Shown here: positions 8,903 to 18,694 of the stretch, piece by piece
How positions within the stretch are numbered: the first letter of the stretch is position 1
Layout: every line of letters starts with the position of its first letter
Assembly (NCBI RefSeq): GCF_900115185.1
Contig: NZ_FOVN01000001.1
Location: forward strand, 1,054,001-1,118,000
Source: Algorimicrobium echini
Lineage (GTDB): Bacteria > Bacteroidota > Bacteroidia > Flavobacteriales > Flavobacteriaceae
Reading direction: 5' to 3'
Length of the DNA stretch: 64,000 nucleotides
Notes under the pieces: generated by a model
Database searches by the model: none
What the model was told of the DNA's origin: nothing
What the model saw: the letters and a program-made list of their open reading frames with translations, nothing else
Program-made: the position numbers and the translations under genes

Positions 8903-10705
8903 TTAATGTGTAATATTTATAAGCTTTCTCCTGTAGGCCGTTAATAATTTTGATTTTGAAACAAAACCATGATATTTTCCGTCCTTTATAACGGGTAGAT
9001 TCCAGGCATTAGTATCTTGAAATTTTTGCATAACTGTTCGCATAGTATCATTTTTGAAATCAATATAACCAGGTGGTAAATGCATGAAAGTTTCAACAGA
9101 TGTCGTGCTATATAAGGATTGGTCAAACATAATGTTTCTAATATCATCTAACAAAATAATGCCTACGAGATTATTATTTTCATTAATAACTGGAAATAAA
9201 TTTCTATTCGATTTGGAAACACCTTCATGAAGCATTTCACCGAGTGACATATCTGGACGAAGCGCAATAAAATTTTGTTCAATTACGCTATTAATATCCA
9301 TAGATGTTAAAACATTTTGATCCTTATCATGAGTTAATAAATCGCCTCTTTCTGCTAATTCTTTTGTGTAAATAGTGTGTTCCATATAATTTTTAGTAAT
9401 CATGTACGATATGGCTACGGTAATCATTAGTGGAAGAAACAGCACGTAGCCACCTGTAATTTCTGCTATCAAAAAGATAGCAGTTAAGGGCGCATGAATA
9501 ACTCCTGCAATCAAGCCTGCCATACCTACCAAAGTAAAGTTTGATTCGGAAACCTGATGCCCTAAACCAATATTGTTTATTATTTTGGCCACGACATTAC
9601 CTAGTGCACTGCCCATGACCATGGTTGGTACAATTACACCACCCACACCACCTGCAGCAAATGTGGTTGTCATAGCAATAGCTTTAAAAACTGTAAAACC
9701 AATTAAGAGTACAATTACAACCCAAATATTGTCTAAATATTTATCAAAGAAAGTAGAACCTAATGCATGGAGGTAATTACCATCATATAAATCTCTGGTA
9801 AAACTCAAGCCCTCTCCATAAAGTGGCGGTATAAAATAAAGCATGACACCTATGGCAAACCCACCTACAATTAGTTTAGTGAATTTGCTTTTAAAGCGAT
9901 CAAAAAAAGTATAAACAGCAAAGTAGATTTTGGTAAAGTAAATAGAGCCAATAGCAGTGCCTAAACCTAAAATGATATAAAATGTTGTATCTCTAATCGT
10001 GAACTTATCGGTAACTACAAAGTTGAAAAGGACTTCATCACCTAAAAAAAAGTATGATGTTAAGACAGAGGAAATAGACGCAATTAACAATGGCAATAGA
10101 GAAGCAAAAGTCAAATCTAAACTAAAAACTTCAACAGCAAAAACAATAGCGGCAATTGGTGATTTAAACATGGATGCCACAGCGCCAGCCGTAGCACAGG
10201 CAATGAGTAATGTTCGTGTTTTTTTATCAATATGCATCAGTTTACTTAAATTAGAACTAATAGCAGAACCAGATGTAATTGCAGGACCTAATAAACCAAC
10301 AGAACCACCAAAACCTACTGTTAATGGCGCCATGATTATAGGATGATAAATTAGTTTATAGGATAGGAGTCCTTTTTGCCTTAATAGGGAGTATAGTAAT
10401 GAGGGTACTGCTCGTTTTATAAATGGAGGAACAGACGGCGACATCTCTTTCTTAAACACATATTTTCTTAATAAATAAACAAAAAGTAAACCTATAAAGG
10501 GTAGAATAAAATAAAGTTGATTTTCAGAAAAAACAATCCCCTTTTTTAAAAATAGTTGAATAGAATACGTTATGTTTTTAAGTGTTAATGCAGCTAAACC
10601 AGTTGATAAGCCTACAAATATACTTAAAATTAAAACAAAGTTTTTTTGAGAGATATTTTTATACCTCCAAATCATTACATGTTTTAAAGTAGATTTTAAA
10701 TTCAT
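8903..10705 (-). CDS. ClC-family chloride channel/transporter with two CBS domains, lacking the gating glutamate
   Basis: The first 430 or so residues of this 600-residue protein form the ClC membrane core. Two CBS domains follow (about 465-525 and 530-595), expected to sense nucleotides in the cytoplasm. The core motif usually written GxEGP reads GLLGP at 137-141, so the external gating glutamate (Glu148 of E. coli ClC-ec1) is Leu139. The internal proton glutamate (Glu203) appears to be Val193, in AVEV. The central tyrosine in TGGYVLFLP is kept. In studied family members loss of both glutamates abolishes proton coupling, so passive anion conduction is inferred. The start overlaps the stop of the upstream TPR gene (TAATG), suggesting translational coupling. 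Confidence 0.88.
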   Translation of the reverse strand: MNLKSTLKHVMIWRYKNISQKNFVLILSIFVGLSTGLAALTLKNITYSIQLFLKKGIVFSENQLYFILPFIGLLFVYLLRKYVFKKEMSPSVPPFIKRAVPSLLYSLLRQKGLLSYKLIYHPIIMAPLTVGFGGSVGLLGPAITSGSAISSNLSKLMHIDKKTRTLLIACATAGAVASMFKSPIAAIVFAVEVFSLDLTFASLLPLLIASISSVLTSYFFLGDEVLFNFVVTDKFTIRDTTFYIILGLGTAIGSIYFTKIYFAVYTFFDRFKSKFTKLIVGGFAIGVMLYFIPPLYGEGLSFTRDLYDGNYLHALGSTFFDKYLDNIWVVIVLLIGFTVFKAIAMTTTFAAGGVGGVIVPTMVMGSALGNVVAKIINNIGLGHQVSESNFTLVGMAGLIAGVIHAPLTAIFLIAEITGGYVLFLPLMITVAISYMITKNYMEHTIYTKELAERGDLLTHDKDQNVLTSMDINSVIEQNFIALRPDMSLGEMLHEGVSKSNRNLFPVINENNNLVGIILLDDIRNIMFDQSLYSTTSVETFMHLPPGYIDFKNDTMRTVMQKFQDTNAWNLPVIKDGKYHGFVSKSKLLTAYRRKLINITH

Positions 10706-11517
10706 TAAAGTGTTAATTCAACTTTTAAAAGTAACAAATCTTCTAAATAAATTTGCCGTAAGGTTTCTACATAAGGTCGGTTGTTAAAATAACCTTGTTT
10801 AAATTCATAAATGGCAGCGTTAATTAATTCTTCGGCTAACTGTATGTTGCTCTCTTTTTGTGCAATTAAAGCCAGATAATATTTAGCATCAGCACTTAAA
10901 TTTCTACCATGTTCCAAACGTTTGTTAAAGTTATAGCGTGCTTTTTCATAATCTCCAGATTCATAATATGCAATGCCTCGATATAAAAAAGCAGTAAGTT
11001 CAACCCAGTCCTCACCTGATTCTACTATTTCTTGATTGATGTATTTATCAAAATATAGTATGGAATTATCATAATCCTTTAAGCCTAAATAGGCAATTCC
11101 GCGCCAGTAATCAACGCTATGTCCTTGTGGCTGATCTACAAAGTTTGGTGTTAGGCTGTCAGAGGCATCAAAATCGGCAATAGCTTTTTTATAATCTCTA
11201 TAAAACCATAAATATAAATAACCACGCCAAGGGATACGTGTTACCGAATCCAGTGGAACTGCTTTATCATATTGCTCTTTCCATTTATGAGGTAAGCCAC
11301 GTTTAAGGTAGGCCACAGAAAGCTCATATACGGCTTGTTCGTATGTTGAGTCTATTTCAATAGCACGTGCAATACCATTCATGCTACCTGCGGAACCTTG
11401 TCCGAAATTGGTAACACCAAAATTGTAAGATTCTTCAGCTTTTTCACGTTTAGTCTTACATGAAAATAGGCAAAAAATCAGACAAAGGTTAAGGGATAAT
11501 TTCAGTAATCTCGCCAT
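10705..11517 (-). CDS. Tetratricopeptide-repeat lipoprotein
   Basis: This 270-residue protein has a lipoprotein signal ending in LFSC, with Cys20 as the lipidated residue. It is followed by helical TPR-like repeats, for example SVDYWRGIAYLGLKDYDNSILYFDKYI and AFLYRGIAYYESGDYEKARYNFNKRLE. It should sit on the periplasmic face of a membrane and act as a protein-binding scaffold; its partner is unknown. Its start overlaps the upstream gene by 29 bp and its stop overlaps the ClC start, so it is the middle gene of a coupled operon. Confidence 0.75.
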   Translation of the reverse strand: MARLLKLSLNLCLIFCLFSCKTKREKAEESYNFGVTNFGQGSAGSMNGIARAIEIDSTYEQAVYELSVAYLKRGLPHKWKEQYDKAVPLDSVTRIPWRGYLYLWFYRDYKKAIADFDASDSLTPNFVDQPQGHSVDYWRGIAYLGLKDYDNSILYFDKYINQEIVESGEDWVELTAFLYRGIAYYESGDYEKARYNFNKRLEHGRNLSADAKYYLALIAQKESNIQLAEELINAAIYEFKQGYFNNRPYVETLRQIYLEDLLLLKVELTL

Positions 11518-12037
11518 TTTCTATTCTATAAGATAAATACATGTAAGAATCTCTATACGCATCGTGTACATAATTTGGATTCCATGTTTTAAGCTCTGTT
11601 GTGAGTTGGAATAATTGGTTTACTAAATCGGTATTAAAGGTTTTAGGCTGTAAGTCTAAATCATTTTCATGAATAACATAACGTCCAGCTTCACCTTTAC
11701 AATTAATAATAAAACGGATGTTTAAATAACCCGAATCTGAATACCCTTTATTTTTATAATTTGAAAGAATAAACTGCCGTAATCCATTTTTACCTTTACT
11801 ATAGGTAGCACGTTCTGGGTTATAATATTGAAGAATATAATTTTCATTACAAACGTCAAAGCCTTCGCTTAACAAAGCTGTTTCAGGATTTATATATTCA
11901 ACCGAATGCGTGTATGTTTCATTTGGCGCAAACTTATAGTAAAACATATAATACGTGTAGCCATATAATGCAAATAGGATAACGGTTATTCCTAAAATAA
12001 CATATAGTAAAATTTTAAAAATACGTTTCCATTTCAT
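11489..12037 (-). CDS. Membrane-anchored protein with a TonB-C-like periplasmic domain
   Basis: The gene encodes 182 residues. A basic N-terminus and one hydrophobic helix (about 8-30) anchor a periplasmic domain. The C-terminal part (GYLNIRFIINCKGEAGRY, then LKTWNPNY and a final strand) has the rhythm of TonB C-terminal or energy-transducer domains: strand, glycine turn, helix, W-x-P, strand. This resemblance is inference from pattern only. No histidine kinase or receptor partner is adjacent. It is the first gene of the operon with the TPR lipoprotein and ClC protein and overlaps the TPR gene by 29 bp. Confidence 0.6.
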   Translation of the reverse strand: MKWKRIFKILLYVILGITVILFALYGYTYYMFYYKFAPNETYTHSVEYINPETALLSEGFDVCNENYILQYYNPERATYSKGKNGLRQFILSNYKNKGYSDSGYLNIRFIINCKGEAGRYVIHENDLDLQPKTFNTDLVNQLFQLTTELKTWNPNYVHDAYRDSYMYLSYRIENGEITEIIP

Positions 12038-12053
12038 TAGTTAAAACTACTAA

Positions 12054-12088
12054 AAAATTTGTCCCGATAGCTCATCGGGACAAATTTT
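12054..12088 (-). terminator. Terminator after aspS, built on a TCCCGAT-ATCGGGA palindrome
   Basis: A perfect 15-bp stem (12054-12068 with 12074-12088) with loop AGCTC lies 6 bp past the aspS stop. Flanking A and T runs allow termination on either strand. The GC core TCCCGAT/ATCGGGA recurs at 49895-49912, so this may be a dispersed palindrome used as a terminator. Confidence 0.75.
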
Positions 12089-12094
12089 AAATAA

Positions 12095-13849
12095 TTATGA
12101 TTTTAAGTTCAGTTTTAAACTTAATTCTTCTAATTGTTTATTATCAAGTGGAGCAGGTGCATCTATCATTACATCACGACCTGAATTATTTTTTGGGAAC
12201 GCAATGAAATCTCTTATGGTTTCTTGACCGCCTAAAATGGCAACCAATCTATCTAATCCAAAGGCTAAACCGCCATGCGGTGGTGCACCATATTGAAAAG
12301 CATCCATTAAAAAGCCGAATTGAGCCTTGGCTTCTTCTTGTGTAAAGCCTAAATAATCAAACATCAAGGCTTGGATTTTTTTATCGTGAATACGAATTGA
12401 GCCACCTCCAATTTCGTTTCCGTTTAATACCAAATCATAAGCATTGGCTTTTACATCGCCAGGATTGGTTTCTAATAATTCTAACTGTCCAGGTTTTGGT
12501 GATGTAAACGGATGGTGCATGGCATGATAGCGTTCCGTTTCTTCATCCCATTCTAAAAGTGGAAAATCCATAACCCAAAGTGGTGCAAATTCGTTTGGTT
12601 TACGCAAATCTAAACGTTCTGCTAATTCCATACGTAGAGCGCTTAATTGTGCACGGACTTTATTGGTTGGTCCAGAAAGTACACAAATTAAGTCGCCAGC
12701 TTTGGCTCCGGTTTTAGCTGCCCATTTAGCCAAATCCTCTTGCGAGAAAAATTTATCTACAGAAGATTTAAAAGAGCCATCATCATTACAACGGCAATAC
12801 ACCATTCCTAAAGCGCCAATTTGCGGGCGTTTTACCCAGTCAATTAGTTTATCAATGTCTTTTCTGGTATAACTATTTCCACCAGGAACTGCAATACCAA
12901 CTACCAATTCGGCATCATTAAAAACGCCAAAGTCTTTATGTTGACTAACCTCGTTTAACTCGCCAAATTCCATTCCGAAGCGAATATCTGGTTTGTCATT
13001 ACCGTAAAGCCGCATGGCGTCATCGTATAACATTCTTGGAAATTTTTCAACATCTACACCATTCACTTCTTTTAAAAGGTGTCTGGTTAATCCTTCAAAA
13101 ACGTTTAAAATATCTTCTTGTTCTACGAAAGCCATTTCGCAGTCAATTTGTGTGAATTCGGGTTGTCTATCAGCCCGTAAGTCTTCATCACGGAAGCATT
13201 TTACAATCTGAAAGTATTTATCCATGCCACCAACCATTAATAATTGCTTAAAGGTTTGTGGACTTTGCGGTAAGGCATAAAATTGCCCTTCATTCATTCT
13301 GGAAGGCACCACAAAATCGCGAGCACCTTCGGGAGTTGATTTAATTAAGTAAGGTGTTTCTACTTCAATAAAACCTTCTTTTGATAAGTAGTTTCTTACT
13401 TCTTGAGTTACCTTATGGCGAAAAATTAAGCTGTTTTTTACAGGATTACGACGGATATCTAAATAGCGATATTTCATTCGGATATCTTCGCCACCATCTG
13501 TTTTATCTTCAATGGTAAAAGGTGGTAAAAGTGATTCATTCAAGATTGTCATTTTAGATACTAATATCTCAATATCACCTGTCGGAATATTTTCGTTTTT
13601 AGAAGCGCGCTCAATAACCGTTCCTGTTACTTGAATAACAAATTCACGACCTAATTTCTGTGCCTTGTCCATCATGGCTTTAGGTGTGCGCTCTTCATCA
13701 AAAACGAGTTGCGTAATGCCGTAACGATCGCGTAAATCTACCCAAACAATAAATCCTTTATCACGTGATTTTTGAACCCAACCTGAAAGGGTTACTTCAG
13801 TATTAATATGTGATGCTCGTAATTCACCACAGGAATGACTTCTGTACAT
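12095..13849 (-). CDS. aspS: Aspartyl-tRNA synthetase
   Basis: This 584-residue class II synthetase charges tRNA-Asp. It shows an N-terminal OB-fold anticodon-binding domain ([15 protein letters not shown]), motif 2 ([18 protein letters not shown]), a bacterial-type GAD insertion, and motif 3 ([13 protein letters not shown]). Start choice: an in-frame codon at 13891 exists, but the promoter at 13889-13918 places the transcript start near 13882-13885, so the extra 14 residues cannot be translated. [11 protein letters not shown] from 13849 also matches the usual N-terminus. With asnS at 36.4 kb in the same genome, it is more likely the discriminating than the Asp/Asn form, although this is inference. 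Confidence 0.96.
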   Translation of the reverse strand: MYRSHSCGELRASHINTEVTLSGWVQKSRDKGFIVWVDLRDRYGITQLVFDEERTPKAMMDKAQKLGREFVIQVTGTVIERASKNENIPTGDIEILVSKMTILNESLLPPFTIEDKTDGGEDIRMKYRYLDIRRNPVKNSLIFRHKVTQEVRNYLSKEGFIEVETPYLIKSTPEGARDFVVPSRMNEGQFYALPQSPQTFKQLLMVGGMDKYFQIVKCFRDEDLRADRQPEFTQIDCEMAFVEQEDILNVFEGLTRHLLKEVNGVDVEKFPRMLYDDAMRLYGNDKPDIRFGMEFGELNEVSQHKDFGVFNDAELVVGIAVPGGNSYTRKDIDKLIDWVKRPQIGALGMVYCRCNDDGSFKSSVDKFFSQEDLAKWAAKTGAKAGDLICVLSGPTNKVRAQLSALRMELAERLDLRKPNEFAPLWVMDFPLLEWDEETERYHAMHHPFTSPKPGQLELLETNPGDVKANAYDLVLNGNEIGGGSIRIHDKKIQALMFDYLGFTQEEAKAQFGFLMDAFQYGAPPHGGLAFGLDRLVAILGGQETIRDFIAFPKNNSGRDVMIDAPAPLDNKQLEELSLKLNLKS

Positions 13850-13888
13850 AATTTGTTGTTTTTTATACCTAACAGGTATATGCGGATG

Positions 13889-13918
13889 CAAATTTAAGCA
13901 AGTTAACCGATTATCAAA
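13889..13918 (-). promoter_or_regulatory. aspS promoter (TTTG-N18-TAAATTTG)
   Basis: On the minus strand the -33 TTTG (13915-13918) is 18 bp from an exact -7 TAAATTTG (13889-13896). The -33 element lies in the T tract of the efflux-operon terminator. A small hairpin (ATACCT-AAC-AGGTAT on the plus strand, 13865-13879) follows in the leader. Confidence 0.75.
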
Positions 13919-13923
13919 TAAAA

Positions 13924-13947
13924 AAGCCTCAACATTTGTTGAGGCTT
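13924..13947 (-). terminator. Terminator of the tetR-tolC-MFP-RND operon
   Basis: A perfect 10-bp stem (13924-13933 with 13938-13947), loop of 4, followed on the minus strand by TTTTTTATTTG, lies 45 bp past the RND stop. Confidence 0.88.
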
Positions 13948-13991
13948 CCCGCTATTAGCCAATCTTTTATTTGAGGGTATAAGAATTGGCT

Positions 13992-16900
13992 TTAAATATC
14001 TTCAGTAGCTGTTGTTTTCTTTCGAAACCACATTTTTAATTGCATGGATAAAAAGAATAAAACAGGAACCACTATAAGCGTTAAAAAGGTAGCTATTAAC
14101 AAACCATAAATTACAGTCCACGCTAGAGGACCCCAAAATACTACGTTGTCTCCACCCATGTAAATATTAGCATCTAATTCACTAAACAAAGTAAAAAAGT
14201 TAATGTTTAATCCAATGGCTAACGGTACTAAACCTAGAATAGTAGTTATAGCTGTTAGTAGTACAGGACGTAAACGTGCTTTACCAGCTTTTACGATGCT
14301 TTCAAATAAGGCATCTTTAGTAAGGTATTCAGAATTGTCTAAATCTAATTCGTGCTTTTTTCTATCAATTAATAATTGGGCATAATCGAGTAAAACCACT
14401 CCGTTGTTTACTACAATTCCAGCCAATGAAATTATACCAACCATGGTCATCATTATAACAAATGCACTTCCAGTAATTACAATACCACCAAATACACCTA
14501 TAAGGCTTAAAAATATGGCTAGCATGATAATAGTTGGTTTGGAAATAGAGTTAAATTGAAATATTAATATGAAGAAAATTAAGCCTAAACCAGTAAAAAA
14601 GGCACCCATTAAAAAGGCCATTTGTTTATTTTGCTCTTCAATCTGTCCTGTATAGTCAATATGAATATCTTTAGGAAGATTTTTATAGGTTTTCATTTCA
14701 TTTTGAATTTGCGCTACAATAGCACCTGCATCTGTATAACCTGGAGAAAGTGCTGAATAAACTGTAACGACACGCTTGGTGTCTTTATGTTTAATTGCAC
14801 TAAAACTGGAGTTGTTTTCATGCTTGGTTACAGCAGATACCGGAATGCTTTTAAGCTGTCCCGTGTTATCCCTAAAGGTAATATTCTGATTAAATAAAGC
14901 GCTTGTATTGTAACGGTTATCCTCATTAAAACGCACGTAGATATCAAAATCGTCACCATCTTCTTTGTAAATACCTGCTTTAGATCCGAAAATGGAATTA
15001 CGTAATTGCTGACCTACTTGAGCAGCACTAATACCCAATTCTCCTGCTTTTTCTCTGTCAATAATAACACGCATGGATGGCTTATCTTTGTTAACATCTA
15101 TTTTTAATTCGTCAATACCTTGAATGTTTTTAGTATTGATAAATTCACGCATGTTTTCAGCAGTATTGATTAATTCATCATAATCATCGCCTTCAATTTC
15201 AATGTTAATTGGCGGTCCAGCAGGAGGTCCATTGGCATCTTTTTCAACCGAAATAAGTACACCTGGATAAATACCTACAAGCGCTTCTTGTACTTTCTGA
15301 CGCAGCAACTCACTGTCTTCACCACGACGGTATTTGTATTCACGCATGGATGCCGTAATTTTTGCTTTGTGTGGCATTTCGGCTGATGAACCACTATCCG
15401 TTTGTGGATTTCCAGCACCCTCACCAACTTGCGAAACAGCACTTTCTACCATATAATTATAGTCGCCATCACGATATTGTTCGTCATTAACAACATTATA
15501 TACGCGTTTTTCAATTTCTTTAGTTATGGCATTCGTTTTTTCAATAGCAGTTCCTTGAGGATACTCTATGTATACAATAATCTGGTTGGGTTTATTGTCT
15601 GGGAAAAATTCAACTTTTGTACGTTGAGTTGCTAACGAAGCTACAAAAGCGCCAATAGAAACAAATAATAGTATTACTGTAGCTGCAGAAATTATATAAG
15701 GCTTCCAGCCTGATAATGCCCAACGAAGTTGATTTTCGTACCAGCGCTCTAATTTTACGAGTGTTTTTGTTTGGAAATTATTAGCCCATTTACGTAGAAA
15801 TAATCGGTAAACCCATTGCATAATGGCCGTTAAAACCATAAGGGTTCCCAGACCTCGATATTCACCACCAAAGATAACTATAAGAATACCGATACTTGCT
15901 ATAATGGCTGTGTTACGAATAATTTTTTTAAGCGGCATATCTTTGTCCTCCGTGCTCATAAACTGCGATACTAAAACCGAGTTAAAGAAAATAGCAACGA
16001 ATAATGAGGATCCTAGAACAACAGATAGCGTTATTGGTAAAATCATCATAAATTGTCCCATTATTCCTGGCCATAAACCCAATGGAATAAACGCAGCAAC
16101 CGTCGTGGCCGTTGATATAATAATTGGAAATGCAATTTCTCCAATTCCTTTTTTAGCTGCTTCAATACGGCTCATGCCTTCTTCGTCCATTAAACGATAT
16201 ACGTTTTCTACAACCACAATTCCATTATCAACTAGCATACCTAAACCCATAATTAGGCCGAAAAGCACCATGGTATTTAAACTTTGTCCTAATAGATTTA
16301 ATATCATAAGCGACATAAACATGGACATTGGAATGGCAAATCCAACAAAAATGGCGTTTTTGAATCCTAAAAAGAACATCAAAACCATAACCACTAGAAT
16401 AACACCAAAAATAATGTTGTTTACCAAATCATCTACTTGTCCGATAGTAACTGGCGACTGATCGTTAGCAATGGTGACTTTTAAGTCCTGTGGGAACTTA
16501 TTCTCTATGGCATTTTGAACAATAACTTTAATTTGTTCTGCTGCATCTACCATGTTTTTACCTGCACGTTTTTTAACATCTAACATTACTACAGGTTCCC
16601 CAAATTCTCTTGCGAAAGTTGTTTTGTCTTCTTCGTGAAAAGTAACAGTGGCTACGTCTTTTAAATATATGGCATGACCTTTTTCTGCTTTAACAACAAA
16701 ATTTTCTAGTTGTTCAGGCGATTCAATTTCGCCCAAAATCCGAATAGTTCTACGCTGGCCACTCGTTTTTAAATTTCCGGCAGACATGGTCATATTTCCG
16801 TTATTAATAGCGCCTATTATATCGTTAAAAGTCACATCGGCAGCCATCATTTTATAAATATCAACGGCTACTTCAACTTCTTTATCTTGAGCGCCACGAA

Positions 16901-17471
16901 TATCAACTTTTTTAATTTCTAATAAATCTTCAATTTCATCTTGAAGTTCTTCACCGTATTCTTTAAGTTTTTCAACCGGATAATCACCAGAGATATTAAT
17001 GTTTAAAATGGGCATTTCTTCAGAAAGGCTTAATTCAAAAACATCTGGCTTTACTTTAGCACCATTGGACATTGGCCAGTCTTCACCAGCAGTTTTGGTG
17101 TCTATTTCATCTTTTACTTTTTGTTTGGCTTGTTCAACGGTAAGGTGTTCATCAAATTCAACTATAATCATAGAGAAATCCTCTTGTGATGTTGAGGTTA
17201 TTTCTACGACATTACTAACTGTTTTTAGTTCGTCCTCAAGTGGGTCTGTAATAAGTTTTTCTATATCTTCTGCTGTATTTCCAGGATAAATAGAGCTAAC
17301 GTAAATTTTTGTCTCATTTACTTCAGGGAAATTTTCGCGAGGCATATCAAAAAATGCGGCAACACCCAAATAGAATATTACCAGAATAAGCACATACATG
17401 GTGGTTTTATTATTAATGGCCCACGATGATAATCCAAATTCTTTATCGACTTGTTTTTTCTTTTTAGTCAT
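13992..17471 (-). CDS. RND-family efflux pump inner-membrane permease (AcrB-like)
   Basis: This 1159-residue protein has the RND layout: TM1 near 25-45, a large periplasmic domain, a block of TM helices around 335-530, a second periplasmic domain and a final TM block (about 970-1140). The proton-relay helix reads GLGMLVDNGIVVVENV; the first acidic residue of the AcrB Asp-Asp pair is kept and the second is Asn, as in many non-Proteobacterial RND pumps. The matching second-half helix reads AGIVVNNGVVLLDYA. With the adaptor and TolC partner just upstream it should form a tripartite pump expelling toxic compounds; the substrate is not visible. It is the last gene of the operon, 10 bp after the adaptor. 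Confidence 0.95.
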   Translation of the reverse strand: MTKKKKQVDKEFGLSSWAINNKTTMYVLILVIFYLGVAAFFDMPRENFPEVNETKIYVSSIYPGNTAEDIEKLITDPLEDELKTVSNVVEITSTSQEDFSMIIVEFDEHLTVEQAKQKVKDEIDTKTAGEDWPMSNGAKVKPDVFELSLSEEMPILNINISGDYPVEKLKEYGEELQDEIEDLLEIKKVDIRGAQDKEVEVAVDIYKMMAADVTFNDIIGAINNGNMTMSAGNLKTSGQRRTIRILGEIESPEQLENFVVKAEKGHAIYLKDVATVTFHEEDKTTFAREFGEPVVMLDVKKRAGKNMVDAAEQIKVIVQNAIENKFPQDLKVTIANDQSPVTIGQVDDLVNNIIFGVILVVMVLMFFLGFKNAIFVGFAIPMSMFMSLMILNLLGQSLNTMVLFGLIMGLGMLVDNGIVVVENVYRLMDEEGMSRIEAAKKGIGEIAFPIIISTATTVAAFIPLGLWPGIMGQFMMILPITLSVVLGSSLFVAIFFNSVLVSQFMSTEDKDMPLKKIIRNTAIIASIGILIVIFGGEYRGLGTLMVLTAIMQWVYRLFLRKWANNFQTKTLVKLERWYENQLRWALSGWKPYIISAATVILLFVSIGAFVASLATQRTKVEFFPDNKPNQIIVYIEYPQGTAIEKTNAITKEIEKRVYNVVNDEQYRDGDYNYMVESAVSQVGEGAGNPQTDSGSSAEMPHKAKITASMREYKYRRGEDSELLRQKVQEALVGIYPGVLISVEKDANGPPAGPPINIEIEGDDYDELINTAENMREFINTKNIQGIDELKIDVNKDKPSMRVIIDREKAGELGISAAQVGQQLRNSIFGSKAGIYKEDGDDFDIYVRFNEDNRYNTSALFNQNITFRDNTGQLKSIPVSAVTKHENNSSFSAIKHKDTKRVVTVYSALSPGYTDAGAIVAQIQNEMKTYKNLPKDIHIDYTGQIEEQNKQMAFLMGAFFTGLGLIFFILIFQFNSISKPTIIMLAIFLSLIGVFGGIVITGSAFVIMMTMVGIISLAGIVVNNGVVLLDYAQLLIDRKKHELDLDNSEYLTKDALFESIVKAGKARLRPVLLTAITTILGLVPLAIGLNINFFTLFSELDANIYMGGDNVVFWGPLAWTVIYGLLIATFLTLIVVPVLFFLSMQLKMWFRKKTTATEDI

Positions 17472-17481
17472 CAGATTCTTT

Positions 17482-18672
17482 TTAGTTGTTAGTGCTTTCG
17501 GTTTGCATCTCTACAACCTTAACGGTTTGGCCATCCTTTACACTTCTGGCACCTTCTTTAACAATCTCTGCGCCATCTTCTATGCCTTCCAAAACTTCAA
17601 TAACATCGCCTTGTGTTTTTCCAGTTTTTATAATAACACGTTTTACTTCGCCTTCTCCATGATTGTTTTTGTTAGAAATAACATAAATATATTGTTCACC
17701 GTCAGCATTTTCTGAAATAATACTTTGTGGAATTAATAAGGCTTCCTTGTTGGTGTAATCATTAATTTTAAGGCGAGCTGTAAGGTTAGGTTTGATATTT
17801 TTTTCGGTATTAGGAACACTAACTTCTACTTTAAAAGTACGGTTGGCAGGATTGATATAATCGCCAGCCTGACGCACTTTAGTTTCAATTGTTTTTCCAA
17901 GTATAGGAAAATCTACAGTGACATCTTTTCCTTTAGTAATGCTACCAATATAGCTTTCGGGAACATCGGTTTCAATATACATGTTATCCAAATTTACAAT
18001 ACGCATAAGTTGGCTTTGTCCAGCCATAACAACACTTCCTTGTTCTGTTATAACATCGTCTATTGTGCCAGTAAATGGAGCTGTAACATTGGTTTTAGAA
18101 ATTTGTTGTTTAAGCTGATTAACCGCTTCTGCTTGAGATTCGTAAGAAGATTTTGCTTGTAAATATTGGATTTCACTACCAATGTTTTGATCCCATAAAC
18201 GTTTTTGACGTTCGAAAGTTGTTTTAGCCAAATTAGCTTGAATTTCTAATTGGGCAAGTTGTTGGCTTAAACCACCATCGTCAATTTTTGCTAATAGTTG
18301 GCCTTTACTGACTTGTTGGCCTTCTTTAACAAACACATTGGTTAAAATACCATTAAATTCTGGTGTTACAACCAGTAAATTTTTAGTGGTAACATTACCC
18401 TGAATTTCTAATTGGTGATTAAAAACTTCTTGCTTGGCCTTAAAAGTTGTAATTAGGGGTACTTTTTTTATGGTATCTAATTCTGCTATTTTTTCATTTA
18501 GCAACGTCATTTGGTCATTAAGTTCCTGTTGCTTACTATCAATCTGATTACGTCTTTCTTTTAATTCAGTTAAATTGTTGGACTCTAAGACTTCATCAAG
18601 CGATTTTTCTTTTTTATTACCACAAGATGATATGATTAGCGCAATAATGATAAGTAAATTTATATTTTTCAT
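17482..18672 (-). CDS. RND efflux periplasmic adaptor (membrane fusion lipoprotein)
   Basis: This 396-residue protein has a lipoprotein signal ending IISSC (Cys17). A strongly charged helical stretch at about 24-68, rich in E/K/Q, precedes the usual adaptor core and is longer than in AcrA. The core has a lipoyl half-motif (GILTNVFVKEGQQVSKGQLLAKID), a coiled-coil hairpin (about 130-195), the second half-motif (VTAPFTGTIDDVITEQGSVV) and beta-barrel/membrane-proximal domains. It links the RND permease to the TolC channel. It is 22 bp after the tolC-like gene and 10 bp before the permease gene. Confidence 0.94.
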   Translation of the reverse strand: MKNINLLIIIALIISSCGNKKEKSLDEVLESNNLTELKERRNQIDSKQQELNDQMTLLNEKIAELDTIKKVPLITTFKAKQEVFNHQLEIQGNVTTKNLLVVTPEFNGILTNVFVKEGQQVSKGQLLAKIDDGGLSQQLAQLEIQANLAKTTFERQKRLWDQNIGSEIQYLQAKSSYESQAEAVNQLKQQISKTNVTAPFTGTIDDVITEQGSVVMAGQSQLMRIVNLDNMYIETDVPESYIGSITKGKDVTVDFPILGKTIETKVRQAGDYINPANRTFKVEVSVPNTEKNIKPNLTARLKINDYTNKEALLIPQSIISENADGEQYIYVISNKNNHGEGEVKRVIIKTGKTQGDVIEVLEGIEDGAEIVKEGARSVKDGQTVKVVEMQTESTNN

Positions 18673-18694
18673 GAGTGTATTTTGATTGATTGGC

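Noticed and set aside
13850-13891. 14-residue N-terminal extension of AspRS
   Set aside because: The aspS promoter -7 box lies at 13889-13896, so this stretch is mostly the untranslated leader; the family N-terminus starts at 13849.
15823-16461. 212-codon plus-strand open frame inside the RND permease gene
   Set aside because: It is a shadow of the opposite-strand gene with low-complexity composition and no domain.
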